Shown: positions 39,822-50,228, numbered from the stretch's first letter. The stretch: 64,000 bases of DNA from Parvibaculum sp. (GCA_030645235.1 JAUSMV010000030.1:1608988-1672987), one strand, 5' to 3'. The notes: generated from the sequence alone by a model not told the origin. Numbers and translations are program-made.

Positions 39822-40388
39822 ATGTCTAACCCGGAAGCCCACGGCCTTGTTTCATGGCACGGCACAACCATTCTGACCGTCCGTAAGGGCGGCAAGGTCG
39901 TTATTGCCGGCGACGGACAGGTTTCTATGGGTAATACGATTATGAAAGGCAATGCGCGCAAGGTTCGCCCTCTTGGCTCAGGTCAGGTGATCGCGGGCTT
40001 TGCCGGTGCAACGGCTGACGCCATGACGCTCTTTGAGCGGCTCGAGGCCAAGCTTGAACAATATCCAGGCCAGTTGACGCGCGCAGCCGTTGAACTAGCC
40101 AAAGACTGGCGCACTGACCGTTATTTGCGTCGCCTTGAAGCCCTGATGATTGTGGCGGACGCCACGACAAGTCTTGTACTGACGGGCAATGGTGATGTGC
40201 TTGAGCCTGAAAGCGGCATAGTCGGGATCGGATCGGGCGGGAATTATGCGCTCGCAGCCGCCCGCGCCCTTGCTGACAGTGACCTCTCGGCGGAAGAGGT
40301 CGCCCGCAAGGCCATGAGGATCGCCGCCGAAATCTGTGTCTTTACCAATGGCAATCTCACTGTGGAGATACTTGATGCCGTTTCCTGA
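39822..40388 (+). CDS. hslV: ATP-dependent protease subunit HslV (ClpQ)
   Basis: Proteasome-like peptidase of the heat-shock protease HslUV. The 188-residue protein has [24 protein letters not shown] in outline, where Thr15 becomes the N-terminal nucleophile after a 14-residue propeptide is removed. [14 protein letters not shown] towards the C-terminus is also typical. ATG 39822 is preferred over ATG 39780 because of the promoter position and family alignment. hslU follows after 66 bp. The protease degrades misfolded and regulatory proteins in the cytoplasm. Confidence 0.97.
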   Translation: MSNPEAHGLVSWHGTTILTVRKGGKVVIAGDGQVSMGNTIMKGNARKVRPLGSGQVIAGFAGATADAMTLFERLEAKLEQYPGQLTRAAVELAKDWRTDRYLRRLEALMIVADATTSLVLTGNGDVLEPESGIVGIGSGGNYALAAARALADSDLSAEEVARKAMRIAAEICVFTNGNLTVEILDAVS

Positions 40389-40454
40389 TGGGTTGGCAGC
40401 CGCCTCCTTCTTCTCCCCCGCCCGCCGTTTCCCGCCTTCCGGATTGTAAGAGTG

Positions 40455-41759
40455 ATGACCAGTTTTTCTCCCCGTGAGATCGTTTCCGAACTCGACCGCT
40501 ATATTATCGGCCAGAATGACGCCAAACGTGCCGTCGCTATTGCCTTGCGCAACCGCTGGCGGCGTCAGCAACTCCCCGACACGTTGCGCGACGAGGTGCT
40601 TCCCAAAAACATTCTGATGATCGGACCCACCGGCGTCGGCAAGACGGAAATCTCACGTCGTCTTGCCCGTTTGGCTGAAGCACCTTTTATCAAGGTGGAA
40701 GCAACAAAATTCACCGAAGTCGGTTATGTCGGCCGCGACGTTGAACAGATTATCCGCGATCTCGTCGAAATCGGCATTTCTCTCTTACGCGACAAGAAGC
40801 GCAAAGACGTGCAGGCCAAAGCCCATCTGCAGGCCGAAGCCCGCGTGCTTGACGCGCTGGTCGGCAAGGGCTCATCGGAGGCAACCCGCGAGAGCTTCCG
40901 CCGCAAGCTGCGCGATGGCGAAATGGACGACAAGGAAATCGAAGTCGAAGTCGCCGATCAGGGCGGCATGCCGAACTTTGATATTCCCGGCATGCCGGGC
41001 GGTCAGATCAGTATGGTCAATCTCAGCGAAATGTTCGGCAAAGCGCTCGGTGGCCGGACTAAGACCCGCAAGATGACTGTGCGCGAGAGCCATACGCTTC
41101 TGCTCACAGAGGAATCTGACAAACTCCTCGATCAGGAACAGCTCACTCAGGAAGCGATCCATCTCGTTGAGCAATCAGGTATCGTCTTTCTCGATGAGAT
41201 CGACAAGATCTGCGCGCGCGCTGAACGCCAGGGCGGCGATGTCAGCCGTGAAGGTGTGCAGCGCGATTTGCTGCCGCTTATCGAAGGTACGACGGTTTCA
41301 ACGAAATACGGCGCTGTCAAAACTGACCATATTCTCTTCATCGCGTCAGGCGCCTTCCATATTGCCAAGCCGTCTGACCTTCTGCCGGAGCTTCAGGGAC
41401 GTTTACCAATCCGTGTGGAACTTAAAGCCCTGACGCGCGACGATTTTGTGCGAATTCTGACCGAGCCGGAAGCGAGCCTCATTAAGCAATATGTGGCCCT
41501 ACTTTTAACCGAAGGGGTGACCCTTGAGTTCAAACCGGACGGGATCGAGGCCATTGCAAGCATCGCCGCCGACGTCAATGCGAGTGTTGAAAATATCGGG
41601 GCCCGACGCCTGCACACGGTGATAGAGCGCGTGCTTGATGAGATTTCTTTTGCGGCGACCGATCGCTCGGGTCAGGTGATCGAAATCACAGCGGACTATG
41701 TGCAGAGCCGGATCGGCGACCTGTCAAAAAATGTGGATCTGTCCAAGTTTATTTTGTGA
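40455..41759 (+). CDS. hslU: ATP-dependent protease ATPase subunit HslU (ClpY)
   Basis: Hexameric AAA+ unfoldase that feeds HslV. The 434-residue product begins with [22 protein letters not shown] in outline, Walker [10 protein letters not shown] at about 57-65, an intermediate (I) domain at about 110-240, and Walker [12 protein letters not shown]. The C-terminus DLSKFIL carries the hydrophobic tail that docks into HslV. A GTG immediately before the ATG is an alternative start. It is co-transcribed with hslV. The 172 bp after it contain no clear terminator. Confidence 0.97.
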   Translation: MTSFSPREIVSELDRYIIGQNDAKRAVAIALRNRWRRQQLPDTLRDEVLPKNILMIGPTGVGKTEISRRLARLAEAPFIKVEATKFTEVGYVGRDVEQIIRDLVEIGISLLRDKKRKDVQAKAHLQAEARVLDALVGKGSSEATRESFRRKLRDGEMDDKEIEVEVADQGGMPNFDIPGMPGGQISMVNLSEMFGKALGGRTKTRKMTVRESHTLLLTEESDKLLDQEQLTQEAIHLVEQSGIVFLDEIDKICARAERQGGDVSREGVQRDLLPLIEGTTVSTKYGAVKTDHILFIASGAFHIAKPSDLLPELQGRLPIRVELKALTRDDFVRILTEPEASLIKQYVALLLTEGVTLEFKPDGIEAIASIAADVNASVENIGARRLHTVIERVLDEISFAATDRSGQVIEITADYVQSRIGDLSKNVDLSKFIL

Positions 41760-41931
41760 GTTTTGATGTCTGACTATTTGCCCTAAGCGATTCATTTGAT
41801 TGATGTTTCTTAGCAGAGGGCGAGTCGCAAATCAGGCCTTAAGGGACCAGATTTCAGATTAGCCATTTGTGAATCTGCGATGATAGTTTTTATTCGCATG
41901 AGGCGAGTCGAAAAACCCACGAAAACGGCCC

Positions 41932-42333
41932 TTATCTGGGCTTTCTCGACGTTGCAGGCCTGCGTGTCGGGTGATTTTGCAGGATACTATCGAGCAAGGC
42001 ATTCAATTCACCGAGTTCCGCTTCCGTCAGATGCGCCACTTCTTCCGACAACCGGTTAGCGAGTTCAGTGGCTGACGGATTGAGACCTGACGTGTCGATC
42101 GTGACACGCGGATGGGACAGGCGGGCCAGACGCTCGATCTCGGCGGCTTCGTCCCAGATCACATTAAAATAGCCAATAATGGCCTGCACCTGCGCCCAGT
42201 TCGGGCGACCCCGTCGGCCATGTTCGAGCGCCGACAGATAAGCAGGGCTGACACGCAAGGCAGCCGCCATATCCTTCAGTGTCACGCCGCGCACGGCGCG
42301 AAGGTTTCTGATTTTCTCGCCGAAGGGCGTCAC
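41932..42333 (-). CDS. XRE-family helix-turn-helix regulator
   Basis: DNA-binding protein of 133 residues. The Cro/CI-type HTH spans about residues 5-60 (EKIRNLRAVRGVTLKDMAAA, then LRVSPAYLSALEHGRRGRP). A C-terminal helical part (RLSEEVAHLTEAELGELNALL) probably dimerises; no metal or ligand site is apparent. It begins directly after the smr stop, with smr-mltA-Tim44 upstream on the same strand, so it is probably the last gene of that unit. A regulator at this place is conserved in several Alphaproteobacteria, but its targets are unknown. Confidence 0.87.
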   Translation of the reverse strand: MTPFGEKIRNLRAVRGVTLKDMAAALRVSPAYLSALEHGRRGRPNWAQVQAIIGYFNVIWDEAAEIERLARLSHPRVTIDTSGLNPSATELANRLSEEVAHLTEAELGELNALLDSILQNHPTRRPATSRKPR

Positions 42334-43011
42334 CTAGCGCTTCCTCAGCCAGATATAAAAAGCCCCACCCCCGCCATGACGCGGATGGGCGGGTTGGAAG
42401 CCAGCCACTTCGGTACGGAAACGCGTGGAACTCAGCCAATTTGGCAGGGCCGAACGCAAGATACCCGAATGATCGGAGCCGCTGTGAAAGTGTACCGAAT
42501 GGAGCGTATGGCGGGCAAAAGGGCTTTCACCTTTGCCGGTAATCACCAAGACACAGCGCAAACCCTCATGACGTGAGCGACTGACAAAGCGATAGAGCGT
42601 CGCTTCGGCCTCGTCTTGCCGCAACCCGTGCAAATCAATCCGCGCATCGGCCTCAATCTGACCGCGCGAGAGCTTTTGCGCCGTGCGCCGATCAAGGCCG
42701 GAAAGGGGTGGCGGCTCAACACTGGGTGCTTGATGGGCCGCTAAGAGTTCAGAATTGCGCCTTGCACGCGGTATCGAGGATAATGGTTTCGGTTTCGAAA
42801 TGTTCTTTTTGCGAACAATGCTATCGACCTCGTCTGAGGTTTCGGATGCCAAGGAGTGCGACAGCATCAGCTCCGGTTCCGCAACAATCTGGCCGCCCGA
42901 CAGGGGCCGGGCATCAGACACAACCTTGCGCCAGAGCTGACGCTCGTCCGCACTCAAAGTGCGGGATTTTCGCCATTTCGGTCCCGTTTTGATGGGAGGC
43001 TCGTCGCTCAT
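42334..43011 (-). CDS. smr: Smr/MutS2-type domain protein
   Basis: Protein of 225 residues with a disordered, basic N-terminal half and a C-terminal Smr domain at about 135-225: IDLHGLRQDEAEATLYRFV carries the HGxxxxEA core and VLVITGKGES the GKG motif. Smr domains are nucleases or nucleic-acid-binding modules; stand-alone proteins of this type include ribosome-rescue nuclease SmrB, but the match to that role is uncertain. ATG 43011 lies 13 bp after the mltA stop; a longer frame to 43056 would overlap mltA. It is followed directly by the HTH gene. Confidence 0.88.
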   Translation of the reverse strand: MSDEPPIKTGPKWRKSRTLSADERQLWRKVVSDARPLSGGQIVAEPELMLSHSLASETSDEVDSIVRKKNISKPKPLSSIPRARRNSELLAAHQAPSVEPPPLSGLDRRTAQKLSRGQIEADARIDLHGLRQDEAEATLYRFVSRSRHEGLRCVLVITGKGESPFARHTLHSVHFHSGSDHSGILRSALPNWLSSTRFRTEVAGFQPAHPRHGGGGAFYIWLRKR

Positions 43012-43024
43012 CGCCGGCCGCTCT

Positions 43025-44227
43025 TCACGGTGCGAGCGCGCGCGGCAGAAGCGCAATCAGGCGACCGGGTTGTTTCATGCGTCCTGCAATTTCGGCTGCA
43101 TCTCGCCCTGGTCCCCAAAAGACGTCACCACGCTGGACACCACGAATGGCCGTGCCCGTATCCTGCGCCACAACGAGATGGCGGAAGGGCTCAACGCCCT
43201 CCGAATGGGGAACGGGCGAAGTCGTTTCGAGCCAGAAAAGACTTCCCGTCGGGTGGATCGAGCGGTCCACGGCAAGAGAGCGCTGAGGCGTCAGGCTCAC
43301 CCCTTCGGCACCGGGCGGACCAAGATGGTCGTCGGCCTGTATCACCTTGAAAAATATATAAGAATCATTCTGAAGCAACAGCGGCTCGACCTCAGCTGGA
43401 TGGGCTGCCAGCCAAGCGCGGATCGTCTGCATCGAGACTTCGTCGCGCGGTATAGCTCCTTTTTCGATGAGCAGTTTGCCGATAGAGGTGTAGGGCCGCT
43501 GATTTTTGGCCGCAAAGCCGACGCGTAATGTCTCACCATTGTCGAGGCTGACACGACCTGAGCCCTGCACGTGGAGAAAAAACGCGTCTACCGGATCGGC
43601 AAGCCAGACGACTGCCGACCGGTCGGCGTCAATTTCACCACTTTTGATGTCGTCTTCGATTTCGGCACGCGTCGGTAGCGTCCTGCCCGATGCCTGCGCA
43701 GAGGAAAAATCGGCGGGAAAGCTCAAGATTGGTGTTTTGAACTTGCCTTTGCGGCTCAGGGAGCCTTCCATTTCGGGTTCGTAATAACCTGTGAAAAGAC
43801 CAGCCTCATCGGCGCTGAAACGCACCGGCACGAAGTAAGTCTCGAAATAGTCTCGTGCAGCACCGTCATTAGAGCTCACAGAACCCACCGCACGGCAAGC
43901 TTCGAACCAATCACCGGCGCGCCCGTAGAGCGCATTATCGTTTTTCTTGTCGAGCGGCGCGTCAGGGTTAAGTTTCAGTATACGGGCGCAGGAACGTTTA
44001 AAGGCGCCCAAAGCCAAAGTCTGACTGTCGTCCGACCAGCCTTCCAACTCATTGAAACTTAAAGTCTCTTTTGGCCCTACCATGCTGGTCACACCGGGCT
44101 CACTGGCATTTGTGGCACTCGCGCAACCCAACAATGCAAGGCAGGCGAGACCTGAAAGACCGCCGACAAAGCCTCCCGGCCGGTGCCTGACCCCATCTGA
44201 TTTTTGCACCTTTTCCCCCGCGCTCAA
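43025..44227 (-). CDS. mltA: Membrane-bound lytic murein transglycosylase A
   Basis: Lytic transglycosylase that cleaves peptidoglycan glycan strands leaving 1,6-anhydro ends. The 400-residue protein is a lipoprotein with FVGGLSGLACLALLGC and cysteine 35. The MltA beta-barrel domain contains LFTGYYEPEMEGSLSR; the C-terminal 3D domain VVAQDTGTAIRGVQRGDVFW and GRDAAEIAGRM holds the three aspartates, including the catalytic one. The start is TTG 44227 (GGAAG 8 bases upstream) or GTG 44209. It is 2 bp from the Tim44-like gene. Confidence 0.94.
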   Translation of the reverse strand: MSAGEKVQKSDGVRHRPGGFVGGLSGLACLALLGCASATNASEPGVTSMVGPKETLSFNELEGWSDDSQTLALGAFKRSCARILKLNPDAPLDKKNDNALYGRAGDWFEACRAVGSVSSNDGAARDYFETYFVPVRFSADEAGLFTGYYEPEMEGSLSRKGKFKTPILSFPADFSSAQASGRTLPTRAEIEDDIKSGEIDADRSAVVWLADPVDAFFLHVQGSGRVSLDNGETLRVGFAAKNQRPYTSIGKLLIEKGAIPRDEVSMQTIRAWLAAHPAEVEPLLLQNDSYIFFKVIQADDHLGPPGAEGVSLTPQRSLAVDRSIHPTGSLFWLETTSPVPHSEGVEPFRHLVVAQDTGTAIRGVQRGDVFWGPGRDAAEIAGRMKQPGRLIALLPRALAP

Positions 44228-44229
44228 GC

Positions 44230-44970
44230 TCAGTCTTCCGAGCCGGTGGCGACCAGGCGCCAGTTCGGGTCGCTGGCTTTCACATCGCGTTCAAAGGTCC
44301 AAAGATCCGTGACTTTACGGATGGTCACGGGATCCCCTTCAATCACCTTGCCCTCACGGTCTTTCGTGCAGGCGGTCAGTTCGCTAACGAAACGAATGGT
44401 CAGACGAGCACGACGATCAACCAGCGAGCCATCATGGAGCTCGGCTTTCGTGATGCCGATGAAAGTCTGGTCTATGGTCTCTCCACGGGCTTCGCGCTCG
44501 GCGATGACGCTTTCAAAACTTGCATAGACATGCGGATCAAGAAGCGGTTTCAGCGTCGCACGCTCACCCTTGGCAAAGGCGGTGACGATCATTTCATAAG
44601 CGAGCTTGGCGCCGGACACGAAAGCGGGCGCATCGAAGCGACGATCGGCAACAGCAATCTCGGTGAGCGTGCCGGCTAGCGGTGAGCCTTCCTTTGCCAG
44701 ACCCGCCCAGCGATCCTTCACCACATAAGGCTCGGTCTGAGGATAGGCGTCAAAGCTGCTTTCATCTTCATCCTTGGCGGGCTGTTGACCACGCGGGCGC
44801 GGCAGTTGCACCACTTTGTCATTCGGGCGCGCCTTATCCTCGGCTGAATAAGGATCAAAAGGCGGCCTCTCTTCGCCGGTACGGCGGCCCAGAACACTGC
44901 GCAATTTGAAAAAAACACCAACAGCAATGGCCAGCAATATGAGATTGATCAAAGAGGATGCTTCGCCCAT
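44230..44970 (-). CDS. Tim44-like (TimA) inner-membrane protein
   Basis: Protein of 246 residues with one N-terminal membrane helix (about 7-23, LINLILLAIAVGVFFKL), a polar linker, and a C-terminal Tim44-like alpha/beta domain (about 95-240: FVSGAKLAYEMIVTAFAKGERATLKPLL in outline, then TFIGITKAELHDG). In mitochondria Tim44 tethers Hsp70 to the import channel; bacterial TimA function is unknown. ATG 44970 has GAAAGG 8 bases upstream. It heads the Tim44-mltA-smr-HTH unit and is divergent from fxsA-secB, a conserved alphaproteobacterial arrangement. Confidence 0.9.
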   Translation of the reverse strand: MGEASSLINLILLAIAVGVFFKLRSVLGRRTGEERPPFDPYSAEDKARPNDKVVQLPRPRGQQPAKDEDESSFDAYPQTEPYVVKDRWAGLAKEGSPLAGTLTEIAVADRRFDAPAFVSGAKLAYEMIVTAFAKGERATLKPLLDPHVYASFESVIAEREARGETIDQTFIGITKAELHDGSLVDRRARLTIRFVSELTACTKDREGKVIEGDPVTIRKVTDLWTFERDVKASDPNWRLVATGSED

Positions 44971-45172
44971 GCGGGCCACCTTTCAACGAACGACAGGCGC
45001 GGAACAATATGGCGAGAAACCGCAGTTGCCACAGGCCACGCGTGAACCGCTTTAGCGCGGTCCGAGATTTCTTCCAAGGTTAAGCCAATCGCTCGCTTAT
45101 TGCTATATGTGGGTGCAGATTAGCGTGCGCTTTGCTGCTTTTGCAGCATCCAATTTCTCAAAGGTGAGAGCC

Positions 45173-45664
45173 TTGCGTCTTTTGATCCTCCTTTTGCTTA
45201 TTGGATTACCGGTAATTGAAATCACCCTCTTCATTAAGGTGGGCGGCCTCCTCGGCGTCTTACCCACCATTCTGCTCATCTTTGGCATGTCGGTGCTGGG
45301 CACATGGCTGCTGCGCCAACAAGGTTTGCAAAGCCTCGGCAAAATGCAAAGCGCGATGGCACGTGGCGAAATGCCTATGGGTGACATGCTTGATGGTTTT
45401 ATTCTCGTCCTCGCCGGCCTCCTCTTCATTCTGCCGGGCTTCTTCACCGACATTCTGGGCTTTGCGCTCCTCCTACCGCCGATCCGCAAAGCATTCGGTG
45501 CGGTGGCAGCACGCTGGCTTGCCGCGCGCAGCGTGAAAACCTCTTTTTATGCAGCCAATTCTTATCAGAGCCACAAAGACACGGGCGGGCCGATCATTGA
45601 AGGTGAGGCCACTGAAGTAGACCCCGACACCGAAAACAGGCACCGATTGCCACCACGCCGCTAA
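45173..45664 (+). CDS. fxsA: FxsA family membrane protein
   Basis: Cytoplasmic-membrane protein of about 163 residues. LLILLLLIGLPVIEITLFI and IKVGGLLGVLPTILLIFGMS are the first helices, then GMSVLGTWLLRQQG and LLFILPGFFTDILGFALLLPP, the FxsA signature. E. coli FxsA overproduction relieves exclusion of phage T7 by the F plasmid; the normal role is unknown. I prefer TTG 45173, with AAAGG 8 bases upstream; GTG 45164 and ATG 45107 are alternatives. secB follows 85 bp downstream. The polar C-terminus is variable. Confidence 0.87.
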   Translation: MRLLILLLLIGLPVIEITLFIKVGGLLGVLPTILLIFGMSVLGTWLLRQQGLQSLGKMQSAMARGEMPMGDMLDGFILVLAGLLFILPGFFTDILGFALLLPPIRKAFGAVAARWLAARSVKTSFYAANSYQSHKDTGGPIIEGEATEVDPDTENRHRLPPRR

Positions 45665-45749
45665 CATAGTCTGATGGCCGAGATATCTTGTGAGACCTGC
45701 CTATCCATGTTAGCCAGCATGACCACCACGCTGACGGGACAAGACAAAA

Positions 45750-46241
45750 ATGGCTGACGAAAAACTATCCGGCGCAAGCAATGAGACAGCGCCGCAATTT
45801 CGCGTGCTGACGCAATATGTCAAAGACCTGTCCTTTGAAAACCCGAATGCGCCCCAGTCGCTCGGACCGCTTACCGATCAGCCGCAAATCGACGTTCGCG
45901 TTGATGTTGGCGTCGCCCGTCTCAATGAAACCGATTATGAAGTCAAGCTCTCGGTCGGCATCGATGCGAAAGCCAAGCAAGGCGTTATGTTTCTCGTTGA
46001 GCTGCAATATTGCGGATTGTTCCGCCTTGCCAATATCCCCGCTGACAATCTTGAACCGATGCTGCTCATCGAGTGCCCGCGCCAGATATTTCCCTTCGCA
46101 CGCCGTGTCATTGCTGACGTCACGCGCGATGGTGGCTTCCCGCCTCTGATGATTGACCCAATCGATTTTGTCGGTCTCTATCAACAGCGCCGCGCCGACG
46201 GTCAGCCTTCCGGCATGCCTGAAGGCACTGTCCCGAATTAA
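45750..46241 (+). CDS. secB: Protein-export chaperone SecB
   Basis: Tetrameric cytosolic chaperone that holds preproteins unfolded and hands them to SecA. The 163-residue product has YVKDLSFENPNAPQSL, the canonical QYVKDLSFENP signature, and the C-terminal portion PPLMIDPIDFVGLYQQR, which contains the substrate-groove and SecA-contact region. It lies downstream of fxsA. A weak ATTAG/CTAAT stem with T-run separates it from convergent dnaQ. Confidence 0.97.
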   Translation: MADEKLSGASNETAPQFRVLTQYVKDLSFENPNAPQSLGPLTDQPQIDVRVDVGVARLNETDYEVKLSVGIDAKAKQGVMFLVELQYCGLFRLANIPADNLEPMLLIECPRQIFPFARRVIADVTRDGGFPPLMIDPIDFVGLYQQRRADGQPSGMPEGTVPN

Positions 46242-46262
46242 TTATTAGCCCGTACTAATTTT

Positions 46263-46949
46263 TTACGGTTTAGACCAAAGCCCGCCATCAGCCAGTAAAC
46301 CTACAAAGGCACCGTGCGCCTCACGCTCACCATCGGTAAGGCGAGGCGACAGAGGTATCACACGTGGTGCACGACGCTCGACCGGTGCCACATCGCTTTT
46401 GCGCCGGTCGAGATTGGCGTCGAGCACGAGACCTGGCTGACGGCCACCCATCAATTCCAGATAAACATCTGCCAGCAATTCCGCGTCGAGTAATGCACCA
46501 TGTTTAATGCGGTTGGAATTATCGATGCCAAAGCGACGGCAAAGCGCATCAAGGCTGTTTTGCGCACCGGGAAAACGTTTACGTGCGATGAGTAAAGTAT
46601 CAACCGCACGTGCCGCTTCAATGAAGGAGCGCCCCGTCATTTGCAGCTCATTATTGATGAAGCTCATGTCGAAGGACGCATTGTGAATGATGAGCGGCGC
46701 ATCACCGATAAATTCCAGAAACTCATCAACGATTTCGACAAATCTCGGTTCGCTTGCGAGACGCTCTGCTGACAGGCCATGGACGTTAAAGGCCTCAATA
46801 GGCACATCACGTTCGGGATTAATATATTTGTGAAATGTCTCGCCGGTTGGCATCTGGTTGATGATCTCAAGGCAACCAATTTCGACAAGTCTGTCGCCAC
46901 TTTGCGGTGAGAGACCTGTTGTTTCGGTATCAAGAACGATCTGGCGCAT
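46263..46949 (-). CDS. dnaQ: DNA polymerase III epsilon subunit
   Basis: 3'-5' proofreading exonuclease of the replicative polymerase. The 228-residue protein has the DEDDh exonuclease motifs: Exo I VLDTETTGL with Asp7 and Glu9, Exo II HNASFDMSFINNEL, and Exo III HGALLDAELLADVYLEL. The C-terminal part, which binds the alpha subunit, is present. It lies 2 bp after coaE in the leftward run ppsR-maf-aroE-coaE-dnaQ, an order typical of Alphaproteobacteria near the replication origin. Confidence 0.97.
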   Translation of the reverse strand: MRQIVLDTETTGLSPQSGDRLVEIGCLEIINQMPTGETFHKYINPERDVPIEAFNVHGLSAERLASEPRFVEIVDEFLEFIGDAPLIIHNASFDMSFINNELQMTGRSFIEAARAVDTLLIARKRFPGAQNSLDALCRRFGIDNSNRIKHGALLDAELLADVYLELMGGRQPGLVLDANLDRRKSDVAPVERRAPRVIPLSPRLTDGEREAHGAFVGLLADGGLWSKP

Positions 46950-46951
46950 CT

Positions 46952-47584
46952 TTACTTTCCGATCTCAGCCAAGCGGGCTTTCAGAACATTACCTTCACGA
47001 CCCTCTAGCGCCGCCACTACAGCTTTCACGCTCTCAAAAGCATGATCCAGGCCTCTGTCTGTGTCGATAACGAAATCAGCCCGCGCGCGTTTTTCAGCGT
47101 CCGGCACCTGCTTAGCGTGGATAGCTGCGAACTTGGCCATATCCATATTGGGCCGTGCCATAACGCGTTGCTCCTGAATATGATAAGGCGCACTCACGAC
47201 AACAACCACATCAACACGTGTCTCGCCACCCGTCTCATAGAGAAGCGGAATATCCAGCAATACCGCTTTGTAGCCTTCAGCCATTTTGGCTTTCAGAAAT
47301 TCAAGCTGCGCCTGACCCACGAGCGGATGCACGATGGCTTCGAGTTTCTTCATCTCATCAGGCAAACCGAGAACCGCACGCGCCAAAGCCTGACGATCCA
47401 CCGCGCCGTCAACAATCACGTTTGGAAAGGCTTGTCCCATCGGTTTAACCGCCGCACCACCTTTGGCATAGAGCGCATGAACGGCGGCGTCGGCGTCATA
47501 GACCGGTACACCAAGACGGGCAAACATCTTAGCCGTTTCCGATTTGCCCATACCGATTGAACCGGTGAGACCAATGAGCAGCAT
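46952..47584 (-). CDS. coaE: Dephospho-CoA kinase
   Basis: Last enzyme of coenzyme A synthesis, phosphorylating the 3'-hydroxyl of dephospho-CoA. The 210-residue product starts [16 protein letters not shown] with P-loop at residues 8-15; [14 protein letters not shown] and [12 protein letters not shown] are the substrate-site motifs. ATG 47584 overlaps the aroE stop by one base (TGATG), so the longer in-frame extension to 47668 is unlikely. Part of the leftward aroE-coaE-dnaQ operon. Confidence 0.96.
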   Translation of the reverse strand: MLLIGLTGSIGMGKSETAKMFARLGVPVYDADAAVHALYAKGGAAVKPMGQAFPNVIVDGAVDRQALARAVLGLPDEMKKLEAIVHPLVGQAQLEFLKAKMAEGYKAVLLDIPLLYETGGETRVDVVVVVSAPYHIQEQRVMARPNMDMAKFAAIHAKQVPDAEKRARADFVIDTDRGLDHAFESVKAVVAALEGREGNVLKARLAEIGK

Positions 47585-48435
47585 CACGATTTGTCCTCTG
47601 TTATTCCCATGTCGGCGAGTACCAACGTACGCAACTCTGATGTCACTTGCGGACGGGCGCCAAACCAAGCTTCAAATCCCGGCACGGCCTGATGCAGCAA
47701 CATACCAAGCCCGTCAACCGTTTGGAGACCACGCAAGCGGGCGGCTTTGAGCAAGCCGGTTTCAAGCGGTGTATAGACAATATCGGTGACAAGCGCGGTC
47801 GCCGGGAGCGACGTCAGATCAATCTCTATATCGCGTTCGCCCTTCATGCCGAGTGTCGTTGTATTGACAACAAGATTGGCATCTTTGAGCGCCGCATCCA
47901 TCTGCTCCCAAGTGAAAACACGTGCGCGCTTCAATGCAAGATCAGAAATGAGCGCGTCGGCACGATCGCGTGTCCGGTTGACGATGCGCAATTCCATAAC
48001 GCCGGCATCGTCCAAGGCGGCCGCCACCGCCCGCGCGGCACCGCCTGCGCCGAGTATTACAGCAGGGCCTGCCGACGCGCGCCAATCTGGTGCGCGGTCT
48101 TTGAGGTTTGCTATAAAACCATAGCCATCCGTGTTGCGGCCTTCGAAACCATTATCTGTCAACACAATCGTATTGACGGCTTTAAGCCGCATCGCCAAAG
48201 CATCATGGCGCAAAAGGCTTTTGAAGACCTCTTCCTTATGCGGCACTGTGACGTTCGCTCCGATAAATCCCAGTTCTCGCAAATTACGCAATGTCTCGTT
48301 GAGGTCTTCGGGCGCTACGGCAAGACGCTCATAGATGGCATCCTTGATCCCTAATTGTCTGATCCAAAAATTATGAATAAGCGGTGAGCGCGAATGCGCA
48401 ATCGGCCAGCCCATAACACACACTTTTTTTATCAT
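47584..48435 (-). CDS. aroE: Shikimate dehydrogenase (NADP+)
   Basis: Fourth step of the shikimate pathway, reducing 3-dehydroshikimate. The 283-residue protein has the substrate site [14 protein letters not shown], the catalytic pair Lys67 ([11 protein letters not shown]) and Asp103 (GRNTDGYGF), and NADP-binding [15 protein letters not shown] followed by [10 protein letters not shown]. It overlaps maf by 4 bases and coaE by one, so the three are translationally coupled. Confidence 0.97.
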   Translation of the reverse strand: MIKKVCVMGWPIAHSRSPLIHNFWIRQLGIKDAIYERLAVAPEDLNETLRNLRELGFIGANVTVPHKEEVFKSLLRHDALAMRLKAVNTIVLTDNGFEGRNTDGYGFIANLKDRAPDWRASAGPAVILGAGGAARAVAAALDDAGVMELRIVNRTRDRADALISDLALKRARVFTWEQMDAALKDANLVVNTTTLGMKGERDIEIDLTSLPATALVTDIVYTPLETGLLKAARLRGLQTVDGLGMLLHQAVPGFEAWFGARPQVTSELRTLVLADMGITEDKS

Positions 48436-49028
48436 ACCTGAACCGCCTGACGGGCCCGCAACTCATCAAGGAGTGGCAAAAGCGGAAGACCAAGAATTGT
48501 AAAATAGTCACCGTCGATTTTCTCAAAAAGCTGAATGCCCGGTCCTTCAAGTTGATAACAACCAACACTTGTCATCACCTTATTGCCCACTGTTTGCAGA
48601 TAATGATCAAGATAAACGTCAGAAAAAGTACGCATTGTGAGATCGGCATGATCTGAATGACGCCAAATTATTTCAGCTCCCTGCGCGAGCACGATACCAC
48701 TATGGAGACGATGAACACGCCCACGAAACTTTTGTAAATTGGCACGCGCCTCCGCCATGTCACGCGGTTTATCAAACCGTTCACCTGCACAGGACAGAAT
48801 TTGATCGGCGCCGATAACCAGCGCATGAGGATATTGTGTACTCACGGCTTTTGCTTTGGCTTCAGCCAACAGGATCGCCAAGACATCAATGTCATTTTGA
48901 TCTGATCGGGTTTTGATCGCATCTTCATCGACGTACGAATTGCGCACGTCAAATGTTAGCCCAGCCTGATGCAAAAGCGTGGCGCGAACTGCACTGCCGG
49001 AGGCGAGAATGAGAACAGGATGAGACAT
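48432..49028 (-). CDS. maf: Maf family nucleotide pyrophosphatase
   Basis: House-cleaning pyrophosphatase that hydrolyses modified or canonical nucleoside triphosphates. From ATG 49028 it has 198 residues. [19 protein letters not shown] is the N-terminal Maf signature, [10 protein letters not shown] holds the active-site Asp, and [18 protein letters not shown] the C-terminal motif. The residues do not allow me to choose between the dTTP/UTP (YhdE) and m7GTP (YceF) subfamilies. A TTG at 49043, overlapping ppsR, is an alternative start. Confidence 0.93.
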   Translation of the reverse strand: MSHPVLILASGSAVRATLLHQAGLTFDVRNSYVDEDAIKTRSDQNDIDVLAILLAEAKAKAVSTQYPHALVIGADQILSCAGERFDKPRDMAEARANLQKFRGRVHRLHSGIVLAQGAEIIWRHSDHADLTMRTFSDVYLDHYLQTVGNKVMTSVGCYQLEGPGIQLFEKIDGDYFTILGLPLLPLLDELRARQAVQV

Positions 49029-49039
49029 ATCAAATATTG

Positions 49040-49864
49040 TCAATTCGTCTTTTGACGTTCATTGTAGAGATTGAGAATGGCAGCCGCTGTCTCTTCAATT
49101 GAGCGGCGTGTCACGTCGATAACCGGCCAACCATGACGGGCGCAAAGTTTGCGCGCAACGGCCACTTCTTCTTCCACGGCATCCTGATCGACATAACTTG
49201 TCTGTGTGTTTTCGTGCAGTGACAAAAGCCTGTTTTTGCGGATCAGAATAAGACGGTCCGGGCTTGTCGTGAGACCAACAATAAGCGGGTGCTGTGCTGT
49301 TTCAAGATCTGGCGGAAGAACGACCCCCGGCACGATCGGAATATTAGCAGCTTTAATGCCGCGATTGGCGAGATAAATGCAAGTTGGTGTTTTTGATGTA
49401 CGGCTAACGCCGACCAAAATCACATCGGCTTCATTCAGATCACCTGCCGACTGTCCGTCATCATGCGACATCGTATAATTGAGCGCTTCGATACGACCGA
49501 AATATTCGGCATTCATCGTGTGTTGCGAGCCGGGCTTGTGTGAACTTTCTTTGCCAAGATAACGACCTAGTGCACCCATCACCGGATCGAGAACCGAGAT
49601 ACATGGTGTTTGCAATTCAAGGCAACGTGCTTCGAGGCGTTGGCGCAGTTCATCATTCACCATCGTGAACATAACAATGCCGGGCGAACTTTCTATTTCG
49701 CCCAGGACGCGATCAAGCTGTTTGGGTCCACGCACCAACGCATAAACATGCTCAATAGGCTGCGCGTCTTCATATTGGGCACAGGCTGCACGCGCCACCG
49801 CATTCAGTGTTTCACCGGTTGCGTCTGAGACGAGATGGAGATGAAAGACGCGTCTCGATGCCAT
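49040..49864 (-). CDS. ppsR: Pyruvate, water/phosphate dikinase regulatory protein (DUF299)
   Basis: Bifunctional ADP-dependent kinase and pyrophosphorylase that switches PEP synthase or pyruvate phosphate dikinase off and on. From ATG 49864 (AGGA 5 bases upstream) the protein has 274 residues. It starts [20 protein letters not shown] and has the P-loop-like [15 protein letters not shown]-type motif with [16 protein letters not shown]. Its orthologue in Rickettsia is RP001, which borders the replication origin together with hemE; hemE is the divergent neighbour here as well, across 524 bp. Confidence 0.95.
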   Translation of the reverse strand: MASRRVFHLHLVSDATGETLNAVARAACAQYEDAQPIEHVYALVRGPKQLDRVLGEIESSPGIVMFTMVNDELRQRLEARCLELQTPCISVLDPVMGALGRYLGKESSHKPGSQHTMNAEYFGRIEALNYTMSHDDGQSAGDLNEADVILVGVSRTSKTPTCIYLANRGIKAANIPIVPGVVLPPDLETAQHPLIVGLTTSPDRLILIRKNRLLSLHENTQTSYVDQDAVEEEVAVARKLCARHGWPVIDVTRRSIEETAAAILNLYNERQKTN

Positions 49865-50228
49865 GCGGATCCTGAAGTTCCAAACAAATGAATTGGCCGC
49901 CAAGCTAACGAGCGGGCCTCATGCATGCCAGTCTTTTTGGTTCGCACGAACATATGGTTTGGGCTGTGGAAAGATGTGAGGAATGGGGAGAAGTCGCTTG
50001 TTTTGAGGAAGGGTCAAAATTTCATGCACCTCATTCGTTTTCCGTGAACCGAACCATCAGGCGGTTGAGAAAAAAAGAGTGCGGTTTGGAAATATGGGGA
50101 TCATTTGAAATGAAAGAGACACGCCGTGATATATCCACGTTGTTGTTTTTGTCCCCAGATTTTCTACAAACATAAGCAAACGGCTTCGAGATTGATGTTT
50201 GTCGGAAATGCACCAATAAGCGCCGTGT

